Source: Paraburkholderia sejongensis (lineage in GTDB: Bacteria > Pseudomonadota > Gammaproteobacteria > Burkholderiales > Burkholderiaceae). From it: a stretch of DNA of 64,000 nucleotides. The notes under the pieces were generated by a model. It was not told where the DNA came from and ran no database searches. It saw only the letters and a program-made list of their open reading frames with translations. A program made the position numbers and the translations under genes. Below, piece after piece: positions 24,085-33,104 of the stretch (positions are counted from its first letter, which is position 1; each line of letters starts with the position of its first letter). Location: assembly GCF_020880815.1 (NCBI RefSeq), contig NZ_JAJITD010000017.1, forward strand, positions 1-64,000, written 5' to 3'.

Positions 24085-27000
24085 TCAGTAAACGATCTCG
24101 ATCGAACTGCCGGCGAACTCCCCGCGCAACGCGGCGAGCAGTTCGTCGGTCGGCTTCACGCGCCACGCGTCGCCCAAGCGCATTTCGCCCTGCGCGTTCT
24201 CGCTGCGATAAACGATCTGCACCGCGAGGCCGTTCGGAATCTGCACCGGCTGACGCTGCCGGTCGCCGCCGAAGCCGCCGCGCCCGCCGCCGTTGCCGCC
24301 GCCACCATTGCCGCGCGCGGCCGGCGCCGGAGCCGGAGCCGGCACGTCCTTGCCCGCGCTATGCGCTTCGAGCACGCGCCGCAGCGCCGCCGCATCCGCA
24401 TTGCCGTTCATCTGCACCTTGACCGAGTCCGCGTAGCGGCAGCGCGCGCGGCCCAGGTCCATCACCGTCTCGACCGTGAAGCGGATCCCGCCGGTGAACG
24501 CGTCGTTGCGCGCCTGGCCCTGCACGACCAGCAGTTCGTCTTCCTTGAACAGCTGCTTGTGCTCTTCGAAGACCTCGTTGAAGACGGTCACTTCGCACTG
24601 GCCGCTGCCGTCGTCGAGCAGCGCGATCAGCATCTTGCCGCGCTGGGTCATCTGCGTGCGCAGCGACACGATCACGCCGGCGACCAGCTTGTCGCGCCCT
24701 TCCTTCAGATCGCCGATCTTCTGGCGCACGAAGCGGCGCACTTCATCCTTGTACGCGTCGAACAGGTGGCCCGACAGGTAGAAGCCGAGCGCGGCCTTCT
24801 CTTCCTGCAGCTTGCGCTTTTCCGGCCACTCCGCCTCGTCGACCAGCTCATGACCTTGCGACGGCGCATCGCCCATGTCGAACAGGCCCGCCTGCAACGC
24901 ATTGGCCGCCGCCTGTTCGGCCGCTTCCATCGCGAGCGACACCGACGCGATCAGTTGCGCGCGGTTCGGGTGCAGCGAATCGAACGCGCCCGCGCGGATC
25001 AGCGCCTCGATCGTGCGGCGATTGACGATACGGCGATCGACCCGATTGCAGAAATCGAAGATGTCGATGAACGCGCCCTCTTCGCGCGCGCGCAGGATTT
25101 CCTCGATCGCGTTCTGGCCGCTGCCCTTGATCGCGCCCAGACCGTAGCGGATCGTGCGCGAGCGTTTGCCGTCGGCTTCCGCGACCGGCTCGAAGCGGTA
25201 CGCGGACTGGTTCACGTCCGGCGGCAGCACCGCCATCTTGTTCGCGAGGCAGTCTTCGAACAGGATCTTGACCTTGTCCGTGTCGTCCATCGCGAGCGAC
25301 ATGTTGGCCGCCATGAATTCGGCCGGATGGTGCGCCTTCAGCCACGCGGTGTGGTACGCGAGCAATGCATACGCGGCCGCGTGCGACTTGTTGAAGCCGT
25401 AGCCCGCGAACTTCTCCATCAGGTCGAAGGTTTCGTCCGCTTTCTCGCGCGTGAGGCCGTTCTTGGCCGCGCCCTCCGCGAAAATCTCGCGGTGCTTGGC
25501 CATTTCCTCGGGCTTTTTCTTACCCATCGCGCGCCGCAGCAGGTCGGCGCCGCCGAGCGAGTAGCCGCCGATGATCTGCGCCATCTGCATCACCTGCTCC
25601 TGGTAGACCATGATGCCGTAGGTCTCTTTCAGAACAGGTTCGACGCGCGGGTCCGGATACTCGACCACTTCGCGCCCGTGCTTACGCGCGCAGAAACTCG
25701 GGATCAGGTCCATCGGACCCGGCCGGTACAACGCGACCAGCGCGATGATGTCCTCGAAACGGTCGGGCTGCGCGTCCTTGAGCATGCCCTGCATGCCGCG
25801 GCTTTCCAGCTGGAACACGGCGACCGTATTCGCTTTCTTCAGGATCGAGAACGCCGCGGGGTCGTCGAGCGGCACCTGGGCGAGCGACCAGTCCTGCTTC
25901 GACGGATCGAGACGGCGAATGTAACGCTCGGCCCAGTCGAGAATCGTCAGCGTGGTCAGACCCAGAAAGTCGAACTTCACGAGGCCGACCGCTTCGACGT
26001 CGTCCTTGTCGTACTGGCTGACCACGCCGCTTTCGTCGCCCTGCGTGTACAGCGGGCAGAAGTCGGTCAGCTTGCCGGGCGCGATCAGCACGCCGCCCGC
26101 GTGCATGCCGACGTTACGCGTGAGGCCCTCCACGCGCTGAGCGAGTTCGAGCAGCTGGTGCACTTCGTCTTCGTTGTCGAAGCGCTCCTGCAGCAGCGGC
26201 TCTTCCTTCATCGCGTCGGCGATGGTCACGTGCTTGCCGGGCTTGAACGGGATCAGCTTCGCGATGCCGTCGGTGAACATGTAGCCGAGGTCGAGCACCC
26301 GGCCGATGTCGCGCACCGCCGCCTTCGCCGCCATCGTGCCGAAGGTCGCGATCTGCGACACCGCATTCGCACCGTACTTCTCCTTCACGTACTGGATCAC
26401 GCGATCGCGGCCGTGCTGGCAGAAGTCGATGTCGAAGTCGGGCATCGACACCCGCTCCGGATTCAGAAAACGCTCGAACAGCAGGTTGTAGCGCAGCGGG
26501 TCGAGGTCGGTCACGCCGAGCGCGTAGGCGACCAGCGAACCGGCGCCCGAGCCCCGGCCCGGACCGACCGGCACGCCGTTGTTCTTGGCCCAGTTGATGA
26601 AGTCCGCAACGATCAGGAAGTAGCCCGGAAAGCCCATCTTGATGATCGTGCCGCACTCGAATTCGAGCCGCTCGTAATAGGTCGGGCGCTGCGCGTCGCG
26701 CTCGGCCGCGTCCGGATACAGCTGTTCGAGACGCTTTTCGAGGCCCTCTTTCGACAGCTGCACCAGGTAGTCGTCGAGCGACATGCCGTCCGGCGTCGGG
26801 AACAGCGGCAGCTTCGGCTTGCCGAGTTCGAGCGTCAGATTGCAGCGCTTGGCGATCTGCACGGTGTTGGCGAGCGCCGCCGGGATGTCGGCGAACAGCT
26901 CGGCCATCTCCTGCTGGGTGCGGAAATACTGCTCGGGCGTGAAGCGCTTCTGGCGACGCGGATTCGCGAGAATGTCGCCTTCGGAAATACACACGCGCGC

Positions 27001-27645
27001 TTCGTGCGCGGTGAAGTCGTCCGGCGTCATGAACTGCATCGGGTGGGTCGCGACGACCGGCAGCTTCAATGCCGCCGCCAACGCGACCGCCTGCTGCACG
27101 TATTGCTCGCCGCCCGGGTGGCCGCAGCGCTGCAACTCGATATAGAAGCCGCCCGGAAATACCTTCGCCCAATGGAGCGCGTTGCGCCTGGCCGCTTCCT
27201 CATTGCCGGCCGCGAGCGCCAGACCGATATCGCCGGATTGCGCGCCCGACAGCGCGAGCAGCCCTTCGCCCAGCTCGGTTTCGAGCCAGCCGGCTTCGAG
27301 TTCCGCGCGGCCGCGATACTGGTTCGTCAGCGACGCCTTGCTGAGCAGTTCGCACAGATTCAGATAGCCGCGCCGGTCCTTGACCAGCAGCAGCAGACGG
27401 GAAGGCTTGTCGCGGTCGTCCGGATTGGTGATCCAGACGTCGCAGCCGGCAATGGGTTTGACCCCTTTGCCACGCGCTTCCTGATAGAAACGGACGAGGC
27501 CGAACGCATTGCCGAGGTCGGTGAGCGCGAGCGCGCCCTGACCGTCTTTGGCCGCCGCATTGACGATGTCGTCAAGACGCACGATGCCGTCGGCAATCGA
27601 AAATTCGGAGTGAACGCGGAGATGAACGAAGCGGGGATCTGACAT
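24085..27645 (-). CDS. dnaE: DNA polymerase III alpha subunit
   Basis: The protein has 1186 residues from ATG 27645; the ATG four codons earlier is less likely. It is the replicative polymerase. The N-terminal PHP domain opens FVHLRVHSEFSIADG; the polymerase core has PVGPGRGSGAGSLVAYALG and MPDFDIDFCQHGRDRV with two catalytic Asp; YGFNKSHAAAYALLAYHTAWL follows, then helix-hairpin-helix and OB-fold parts (LVAGVIVSLRTQMTQRGKM). Near the C-terminus (about 1100-1132, DNA about 24245-24345) there is a Pro/Ala then Gly-rich insert that E. coli DnaE lacks; its length may vary between strains. The C-terminal beta-clamp/tau region follows. It appears monocistronic, divergent from trhO. Confidence 0.97.
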   Translation of the reverse strand: MSDPRFVHLRVHSEFSIADGIVRLDDIVNAAAKDGQGALALTDLGNAFGLVRFYQEARGKGVKPIAGCDVWITNPDDRDKPSRLLLLVKDRRGYLNLCELLSKASLTNQYRGRAELEAGWLETELGEGLLALSGAQSGDIGLALAAGNEEAARRNALHWAKVFPGGFYIELQRCGHPGGEQYVQQAVALAAALKLPVVATHPMQFMTPDDFTAHEARVCISEGDILANPRRQKRFTPEQYFRTQQEMAELFADIPAALANTVQIAKRCNLTLELGKPKLPLFPTPDGMSLDDYLVQLSKEGLEKRLEQLYPDAAERDAQRPTYYERLEFECGTIIKMGFPGYFLIVADFINWAKNNGVPVGPGRGSGAGSLVAYALGVTDLDPLRYNLLFERFLNPERVSMPDFDIDFCQHGRDRVIQYVKEKYGANAVSQIATFGTMAAKAAVRDIGRVLDLGYMFTDGIAKLIPFKPGKHVTIADAMKEEPLLQERFDNEDEVHQLLELAQRVEGLTRNVGMHAGGVLIAPGKLTDFCPLYTQGDESGVVSQYDKDDVEAVGLVKFDFLGLTTLTILDWAERYIRRLDPSKQDWSLAQVPLDDPAAFSILKKANTVAVFQLESRGMQGMLKDAQPDRFEDIIALVALYRPGPMDLIPSFCARKHGREVVEYPDPRVEPVLKETYGIMVYQEQVMQMAQIIGGYSLGGADLLRRAMGKKKPEEMAKHREIFAEGAAKNGLTREKADETFDLMEKFAGYGFNKSHAAAYALLAYHTAWLKAHHPAEFMAANMSLAMDDTDKVKILFEDCLANKMAVLPPDVNQSAYRFEPVAEADGKRSRTIRYGLGAIKGSGQNAIEEILRAREEGAFIDIFDFCNRVDRRIVNRRTIEALIRAGAFDSLHPNRAQLIASVSLAMEAAEQAAANALQAGLFDMGDAPSQGHELVDEAEWPEKRKLQEEKAALGFYLSGHLFDAYKDEVRRFVRQKIGDLKEGRDKLVAGVIVSLRTQMTQRGKMLIALLDDGSGQCEVTVFNEVFEEHKQLFKEDELLVVQGQARNDAFTGGIRFTVETVMDLGRARCRYADSVKVQMNGNADAAALRRVLEAHSAGKDVPAPAPAPAARGNGGGGNGGGRGGFGGDRQRQPVQIPNGLAVQIVYRSENAQGEMRLGDAWRVKPTDELLAALRGEFAGSSIEIVY

Positions 27646-28052
27646 GATGGGCGACATTGTAACCCCAGCGTTGCGCGGATTTCAGGTCGAAACGGCGGGT
27701 TGGCCATGCGGCCAGGACGGGCTGGGCGCGACGGACTGCGCGGTTGTGCGCGGCGGTTTTTGCGCGGCTTTTTGCGCGGGTGTTGCAAGGGTATCGAGCG
27801 GGTATTGCGACGGCGTTTACGGAATTACTGACCGTCCTTTGCGCTAGCGCAACCCATAGTGTTTCGGCCACGTCGGGCAAAACCCCAGCTTGAGGGATAA
27901 TAGCGGTTTCGCCTGATTCGACGTGGCCGCGAATGGATCCCACCCCGGAGCCGCGCTCGCGCCCAACTGCGCAGCTCAGCGCGCGCCCCAGTGGGCTTGC
28001 GGGGCGCCGCAACGCCCCTCGCCACGCCGGCCATTTTTACCGCAGACCACAC
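27646..28052. other. Divergent dnaE/trhO promoter region
   Basis: About 407 bases with no convincing gene. A GATAAT box at 27896-27901 could be a -10 toward trhO. It is flanked by an 11-base perfect inverted repeat at 27865-27875 and 27919-27929. Confidence 0.5.
27865..27929. repeat. Perfect 11-base inverted repeat flanking a -10-like box upstream of trhO
   Basis: CGGCCACGTCG at 27865 and its exact complement CGACGTGGCCG at 27919, with 43 bases between. A GATAAT box lies in the interval. It could be a split operator or a leader hairpin. Confidence 0.45.
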
Positions 28053-28916
28053 ATGAGTATCGTCAATCTCGCCGCGTATCAATTCGCGACCATCGAAGAC
28101 ACCGCCGCCTGGCGTCCCCTCGTCACCGAACGTTGCAACGCGCTCGGCCTGCGCGGCACCGTGCTGCTCGCGCCGGAAGGCATCAACCTGTTCGTCGCCG
28201 GCACGCGCGAGAACACCGACGCGTTCATTCACTACATCCGTCACGATCCGCTGTTCGAAGGCAAGTTCGCGAGTCTGCAATTCAAGGAAAGCCTGTCCGA
28301 CTCGCAGCCGTTCACGCGCATGCTGGTCAAGCTCAAGCGCGAAATCATCACGATGAAAAAGCCGGCGATTCGCCCGGAACTCGGCCGCGCGCCGTTCGTC
28401 GATGCGGCCACGCTCAAGGGCTGGCTCGACCGCGGCCACGACGACGAAGGCCGTCCGGTCGTGATGCTCGACACGCGCAATGCGTTCGAAGTCGACGTCG
28501 GCACGTTCGACAACGCGCTCGACTACCGGATCAGCAAGTTCAGCGAATTTCCCGAAGTGATCGAGAACAATCGCGCGGACCTGGAAGGCAAGACCGTGGT
28601 GTCGTTCTGCACCGGCGGGATCCGCTGCGAGAAGGCCGCGATCCATATGAAGGAAGTCGGCATCGACAACGTCTACCAGCTCGAAGGCGGCATCCTGAAG
28701 TACTTCGAGGAAGTCGGCGGCGCGCACTATCACGGCGACTGCTTCGTGTTCGACTATCGCACCGCGCTGAACCCGCAGCTGGAGCCGTCGGCCACCACTC
28801 AATGCTTCGGCTGCCGCGCGGTGGTCACGCCCGAGCAGCAACAATCGCCGCTGTACGTGGCGGGCAAGACGTGTCCGGCGTGCCATCCGGACAGCAAGGC
28901 GGCCCGCGCCGCGTAA
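28053..28916 (+). CDS. trhO: tRNA uridine(34) hydroxylase TrhO (rhodanese-domain, UPF0176)
   Basis: The protein has 287 residues from ATG 28053. TrhO makes 5-hydroxyuridine at position 34 of some tRNAs using oxygen. The N-terminal domain (1-95) has GLRGTVLLAPEGINLF; the rhodanese domain has VMLDTRNAFEVDVGTFDNAL and the active Cys186 in SFCTGGIRCEKA. The C-terminus (251-277) carries two CxxC pairs (CFGC, CPAC), a likely zinc site present in this subfamily. It is cytosolic. The upstream region contains an inverted repeat around the possible promoter. gluQ follows after 55 bases, so two tRNA-modification genes may share a transcript. Confidence 0.93.
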   Translation: MSIVNLAAYQFATIEDTAAWRPLVTERCNALGLRGTVLLAPEGINLFVAGTRENTDAFIHYIRHDPLFEGKFASLQFKESLSDSQPFTRMLVKLKREIITMKKPAIRPELGRAPFVDAATLKGWLDRGHDDEGRPVVMLDTRNAFEVDVGTFDNALDYRISKFSEFPEVIENNRADLEGKTVVSFCTGGIRCEKAAIHMKEVGIDNVYQLEGGILKYFEEVGGAHYHGDCFVFDYRTALNPQLEPSATTQCFGCRAVVTPEQQQSPLYVAGKTCPACHPDSKAARAA

Positions 28917-28971
28917 GCGCGGCGGGCAGCCGGCGGCGTCACCCGGACGCCGCCCTCTCTCCTTCACACCC

Positions 28972-29862
28972 ATGACCTATCGCGGACGCTTCGCGCCGTC
29001 GCCGACCGGCCCGCTGCATTTCGGCTCGCTGGTCAGCGCGCTCGCCAGCTGGCTGGACGCGCGCGCGCATCGCGGCGAATGGCTGGTGCGCATCGAAGAC
29101 ATCGACGGGCCGCGCACCGTGCCCGGCGCGGCCGAGGACATCCTCGCCACGCTCGAACGCTTCGGCATGCGCGCGGACGCGACCCCGCTGTGGCAAAGCC
29201 AACGCGTCGCGCATTACCGGCAGGCGCTCGAACAGCTGAAGGCCGGCGGCCTCGTCTATCCGTGCGGCTGCACACGCCGCGAAATCGCCGATTCGCTGCT
29301 GCACGCGCACGCGCGCAACACCACGCTCGCGTACCCCGGCACTTGCCGTAGCGGTCTGCATGGCAAACCGGAACGCGCATGGCGGCTGCGGGTGCCTGAC
29401 GGCGACGCGGCCATCGTCAGGTTCGACGACCGCTGGCAAGGTCCGCAAGCGCAGAACCTCGCGACCGAAGTCGGCGACTTCGTGCTGCGTCGCGCGGACG
29501 ATCAATGGGCGTATCAGCTGGCTGTGGTGGTGGACGACGCCGATGCGGGCATCACGCATATCGTGCGCGGCGCGGATCTGCTCGATTCGACCGCGCGGCA
29601 GATTTATCTGCAGCACTGCCTCGGTGTCGCAACGCCCGCCTATCTGCACGTGCCGGTCGTCACGAACGAGCACGGCGAGAAGCTGAGCAAGCAGAACGGC
29701 GCGACCGCGCTCGACAGCGACCGGCCGCTCGACGCGCTACGCGCCGCGGCTGCGCATCTGGGACTGGATCTGGGCAGTGAGCCGGCGGGAACGCTGGAAC
29801 AGTTCTACAGCGCCGCGACGGCGGCGTGGGCGAAACGGATGGAGATTCGCGGCTCGCAGTGA
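28972..29862 (+). CDS. gluQ: Glutamyl-Q tRNA(Asp) synthetase
   Basis: The protein has 296 residues from ATG 28972. It loads glutamate on queuosine-34 of tRNA(Asp). It resembles the catalytic half of glutamyl-tRNA synthetase: RGRFAPSPTGPLHFGSL (5-20) with HFGS as the HIGH motif, VRIEDIDGPRTVPGA, then KLSKQN near residue 236 as the KMSKS counterpart. The zinc site uses YPCGCTRRE and a later Cys in GTCRSG. The anticodon-binding domain of GluRS is absent, as expected at this length. It follows trhO in the same direction. Confidence 0.95.
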   Translation: MTYRGRFAPSPTGPLHFGSLVSALASWLDARAHRGEWLVRIEDIDGPRTVPGAAEDILATLERFGMRADATPLWQSQRVAHYRQALEQLKAGGLVYPCGCTRREIADSLLHAHARNTTLAYPGTCRSGLHGKPERAWRLRVPDGDAAIVRFDDRWQGPQAQNLATEVGDFVLRRADDQWAYQLAVVVDDADAGITHIVRGADLLDSTARQIYLQHCLGVATPAYLHVPVVTNEHGEKLSKQNGATALDSDRPLDALRAAAAHLGLDLGSEPAGTLEQFYSAATAAWAKRMEIRGSQ

Positions 29863-29938
29863 GCCGCATCCGGCACGATCCGCGGCATTGGGCGCCGCGG
29901 CATTCACTCGACGCATTGCACGTCGAGCGCAAGCCTCA

Positions 29939-31405
29939 TCAGGACGACGAGCTCTTGCGCGGCATTCCCAAACCACCGAGCAGCGCGGCCAGTTGACGCT
30001 TCGGCGCCGGCTTCTGCGGCGCGCCGCCGTTCGACCCTGCGGTTTCCTCGACCTTGCGCACCGAAGCCGGCGACGGCTCGTACGGCTTCAGGAAGAAGTC
30101 GTCGACGGGTTGCGCGCGATGATGATGCGGCCGGTCATACGAACCCGATGCGCCACCCGGACGGCGGCGGCTGCGCTCGTCGCGTGCGTCGCTGCGCTCG
30201 CGGCGCGGCGGGCGATCTTCATGGCGGTGACGCGGCGGCGCATCGACGGTCAGGCGCTGCAGTTCGAGCGGGCGCTTGATCAGCTTTTCGATGTCGGCGA
30301 GCTGTTTGCGCTCGTTCGGGCTGCACAACGACAGCGCGTCGCCCGATGCGCCCGCGCGGCCCGTGCGGCCGATCCGGTGCACGTAGTCTTCCGCGTTGAA
30401 CGGCAGGTCGAAGTTGATCACCGCCGGCAGTTCGGCGATATCGAGACCGCGCGCGGCCACGTCGGTCGCGACCAGTGCTTCGACTTCGCCGCGCTTGAAG
30501 GCGTCGAGCGCCTGCATGCGCTCGCTCTGCGAGCGGTCGCCGTGAATCGCGGTCGCCACCACGCCGTCGCGTTCCAGGCTGCGCGCGAGCCGGCTCGCGC
30601 CGATCTTGCTGTTGCAGAACACGATCACCTGCTTCAGGCCGCGCTCGCGGATCAGTTGCACGACCGCGCCGGTCTTGTCGCCTTCGGCGACCTCGTAGAC
30701 GATCTGCGTGACGTTGGTCGCGGTCGAGTTGCTGCGCGCGACTTCGATGGTCTGCGGGTTGCGCAGATAAGTGGCGGCCAGCTTCTTGATTTCGCCGGAG
30801 AACGTCGCCGAGAACAGCAGCGTCTGACGCTCCTTCGGCAGCAGGTTCAGGATGCGCTGCAGGTCCGGCAGGAAGCCCATGTCGAGCATGCGGTCGGCTT
30901 CGTCGAGCACCAGCATCTGCACCTGACCGAGGTTCGCGGTCTTTTGCTGCACGTGGTCGAGCAGACGGCCCGGCGTCGCGATCAGGATTTCGACGCCGCG
31001 GCGCAACTGGTCGGACTGAGAATTCATATCGACGCCGCCGAACACGACCGCGCTGCGCAGCGCGGTGTGCTTCGCGTAGGCCTGCACGTTGGCGGCGACC
31101 TGGTCGGCCAGTTCGCGGGTCGGCGTGAGGATCAGCGCGCGCACCGGATGGCGCGCCGGCGACGCGCTGGTACTGGCCTGTGGCAACAGACGCTGGATGA
31201 TCGGCAGCGAGAAGCTGGCGGTCTTGCCGGTGCCGGTCTGCGCGGCGCCCATCACGTCACGGCCCGACAGCACGACGGGGATCGCCTGCGCCTGGATCGG
31301 CGTGGGCGTCGTGTAGCCCGATTCCTTGATGGCTTTCAGGATGTCTGGCGCGAGACCGAATTGGTCAAAAGTCTCAGTGCTGGGCGTGACGGCTGTGTCG
31401 GACAT
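29939..31405 (-). CDS. rhlE: ATP-dependent RNA helicase, DEAD-box RhlE type
   Basis: The protein has 488 residues from ATG 31405. Q motif FDQFGLAPDILKAIKESGYTTPTPIQ begins at 13 (shown here as FDQFGL...TPIQ), Walker A AQTGTGKT (55-62), PTRELADQV, DEADRMLDMGF, SAT, and HRIGRTGR in order. The C-terminal tail (about 375-488) is basic and Arg/Pro-rich, fitting the RNA-binding tails of RhlE proteins. Role: RNA unwinding in ribosome assembly or RNA turnover in the cytoplasm. A TACAAT box on the minus strand at 31569-31574 may serve as -10. The gene has no partner in an operon. Confidence 0.93.
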   Translation of the reverse strand: MSDTAVTPSTETFDQFGLAPDILKAIKESGYTTPTPIQAQAIPVVLSGRDVMGAAQTGTGKTASFSLPIIQRLLPQASTSASPARHPVRALILTPTRELADQVAANVQAYAKHTALRSAVVFGGVDMNSQSDQLRRGVEILIATPGRLLDHVQQKTANLGQVQMLVLDEADRMLDMGFLPDLQRILNLLPKERQTLLFSATFSGEIKKLAATYLRNPQTIEVARSNSTATNVTQIVYEVAEGDKTGAVVQLIRERGLKQVIVFCNSKIGASRLARSLERDGVVATAIHGDRSQSERMQALDAFKRGEVEALVATDVAARGLDIAELPAVINFDLPFNAEDYVHRIGRTGRAGASGDALSLCSPNERKQLADIEKLIKRPLELQRLTVDAPPRHRHEDRPPRRERSDARDERSRRRPGGASGSYDRPHHHRAQPVDDFFLKPYEPSPASVRKVEETAGSNGGAPQKPAPKRQLAALLGGLGMPRKSSSS

Positions 31406-31615
31406 GGTGGCTTTCGCTAAAAATGCGCGTGGCGCGATGCGCGCGACAGCGGTCGGGACCGCGTGGGCATCAGAATGAAGGTGGAGCCACGGCGTTGCGC
31501 GCGAGGCCCGTCGGAGTCCGGGCAATCCACCGGCTCCGGTCGGCGGAAACGACCGCCGAAAGGCCGGTATTGTAGCACTTCAGCAAAATCGCTCGCGGTG
31601 GCGGGCGCCCTCACC

Positions 31616-33055
31616 TCACCACGTCTCCCGCATCACCATCAGCCGCATCTCGGTCATGTCCTCGATCGCGTAGCGCACGCCCTCGCGGCCGAGCCCCGAG
31701 TCCTTCACGCCGCCGTACGGCATGTTGTCGACGCGGAACGACGGGATATCGTTGATCACCACCCCGCCGACCTCCAGCGCGTCCCACGCGCGATGCGCAT
31801 GCGCGAGCGAATCGGTGAACACGCCCGCCTGCAGGCCGAAGTCGCTGTCGTTGACCTGCGCGAGCGCCGCCTCGAAATCGTCGAAACGCTCGAGCACCGC
31901 GACCGGCCCGAACGCCTCCTTGCGATACAGATCGGTGTCGCGCTTCACGTCTTCGAGCAGCGTCGCCTCGAACATCGCGCCGTCGACCTTGCCGCCCGCG
32001 ATGATCTTCGCGCCCGCCTGCACGGCACTATCCATCCAGCCGGCGAGGCGCTTCGCCTCCGCTTCCGAGATCATCGGCCCGACGAAGGTCTTCTCGTCCT
32101 TCGGGTCGCCCATGACCAGCGACCTCGTCTTCGCGATCAGCTTTTCGCGCAGCGCATCGTAGACGCTCGTGTGCACGAGAATCCGCTGCACGCCGATGCA
32201 GCTTTGCCCCGACTGATAGAACGCGCCGAACGCGAGCCGCTCCACCACGTAGTCGAGCTTGCCCGCCTGATCGCCATCGACGATCGCCGCCGCGTTGCCG
32301 CCGAGCTCCAGAATCACCTTTTTCTTACCGGCCCGGCTCTTCAGATCCCAGCCGACCGCCGGCGAGCCGGTGAACGACAGCAGCTTGAAACGCTCGTCGG
32401 TGGTGAACAGATCGGCGCCGTCGCGATGCGCGGGCAGGATCGAGAACGCGCCTTTCGGCAGATCGGTCTCGGCGAGGATTTCGCCGATGATCAGCGCGCC
32501 GACCGGCGTGCGGCTCGCCGGCTTCAGCACGAAGGGCACGCCCGCGGCGAGCGCCGGCGCGACCTTGTGCGCGGTCAGGTTCAGCGGAAAGTTGAACGGC
32601 GAGATAAACGAGCACGGCCCGATCGGCACGCGCTTTACGTACCCGTGATACCCGTTCGCGCGCGGCGAAATCTGCAGATTGATGATCTCGCCGTCGATCC
32701 GCACGCTTTCCTCGGCGGCCACCTTGAAGGTATCGATCAGCCGCGTGACCTCGCCCTTCGAATCGTTGATCGGCTTGCCCGCCTCGATGCACAGTGCGAG
32801 CGCGAGTTCGTCGTAGCGCTCGCGAAAGCGCTTCACGCAATGTTCGAGCACCGCCTGGCGCTTGAACGGCGGGTACGCGCGCATGGCCGGCATCGCGTCG
32901 ACCGCGTAGCCGATCGCCTTGTCGATCGCGGCCGCGTCGGCCATCGCGACGCGGGTCGCGACTTCGCCGCTGAATTTGTCGGTGACTTCGAGATCGGTGT
33001 TGGCCGCCACCGGCTCGTTGGCGAGATAGTACGGGTAGGTCTTCTGCAACATCAC
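31616..33055 (-). CDS. NAD(P)-dependent aldehyde dehydrogenase
   Basis: The protein has 479 residues, ATG 33055 (a second Met follows directly). ALDH features: the oxyanion Asn in SPFNFPLN (about 155), cofactor stretch LKPASRTPVGA, FTGSPAVGW, catalytic base Glu250 in LELGGN, and nucleophile Cys286 in SGQSCIGVQR. The C-terminal MPYGGVKDSGLGREG is standard. It resembles the lactaldehyde/phosphonoacetaldehyde/GAPN-like branch. It lies 49 bases after the acetolactate synthase-like gene in the same direction, so it may oxidise an aldehyde produced by, or related to, that enzyme. Substrate is unknown. Confidence 0.9.
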   Translation of the reverse strand: MMLQKTYPYYLANEPVAANTDLEVTDKFSGEVATRVAMADAAAIDKAIGYAVDAMPAMRAYPPFKRQAVLEHCVKRFRERYDELALALCIEAGKPINDSKGEVTRLIDTFKVAAEESVRIDGEIINLQISPRANGYHGYVKRVPIGPCSFISPFNFPLNLTAHKVAPALAAGVPFVLKPASRTPVGALIIGEILAETDLPKGAFSILPAHRDGADLFTTDERFKLLSFTGSPAVGWDLKSRAGKKKVILELGGNAAAIVDGDQAGKLDYVVERLAFGAFYQSGQSCIGVQRILVHTSVYDALREKLIAKTRSLVMGDPKDEKTFVGPMISEAEAKRLAGWMDSAVQAGAKIIAGGKVDGAMFEATLLEDVKRDTDLYRKEAFGPVAVLERFDDFEAALAQVNDSDFGLQAGVFTDSLAHAHRAWDALEVGGVVINDIPSFRVDNMPYGGVKDSGLGREGVRYAIEDMTEMRLMVMRETW

Positions 33056-33104
33056 GCGTTCTCCTTCCGAGGCATTCGATTCGTTCGATGACTGTCGCGC
33101 CCGC

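Noticed and set aside
24361..27642. Plus-strand open frame of nearly 1100 codons opposite dnaE
   Set aside because: Composition is Arg/His/Val/Leu-rich and repetitive without domains; the minus strand is clearly DnaE.
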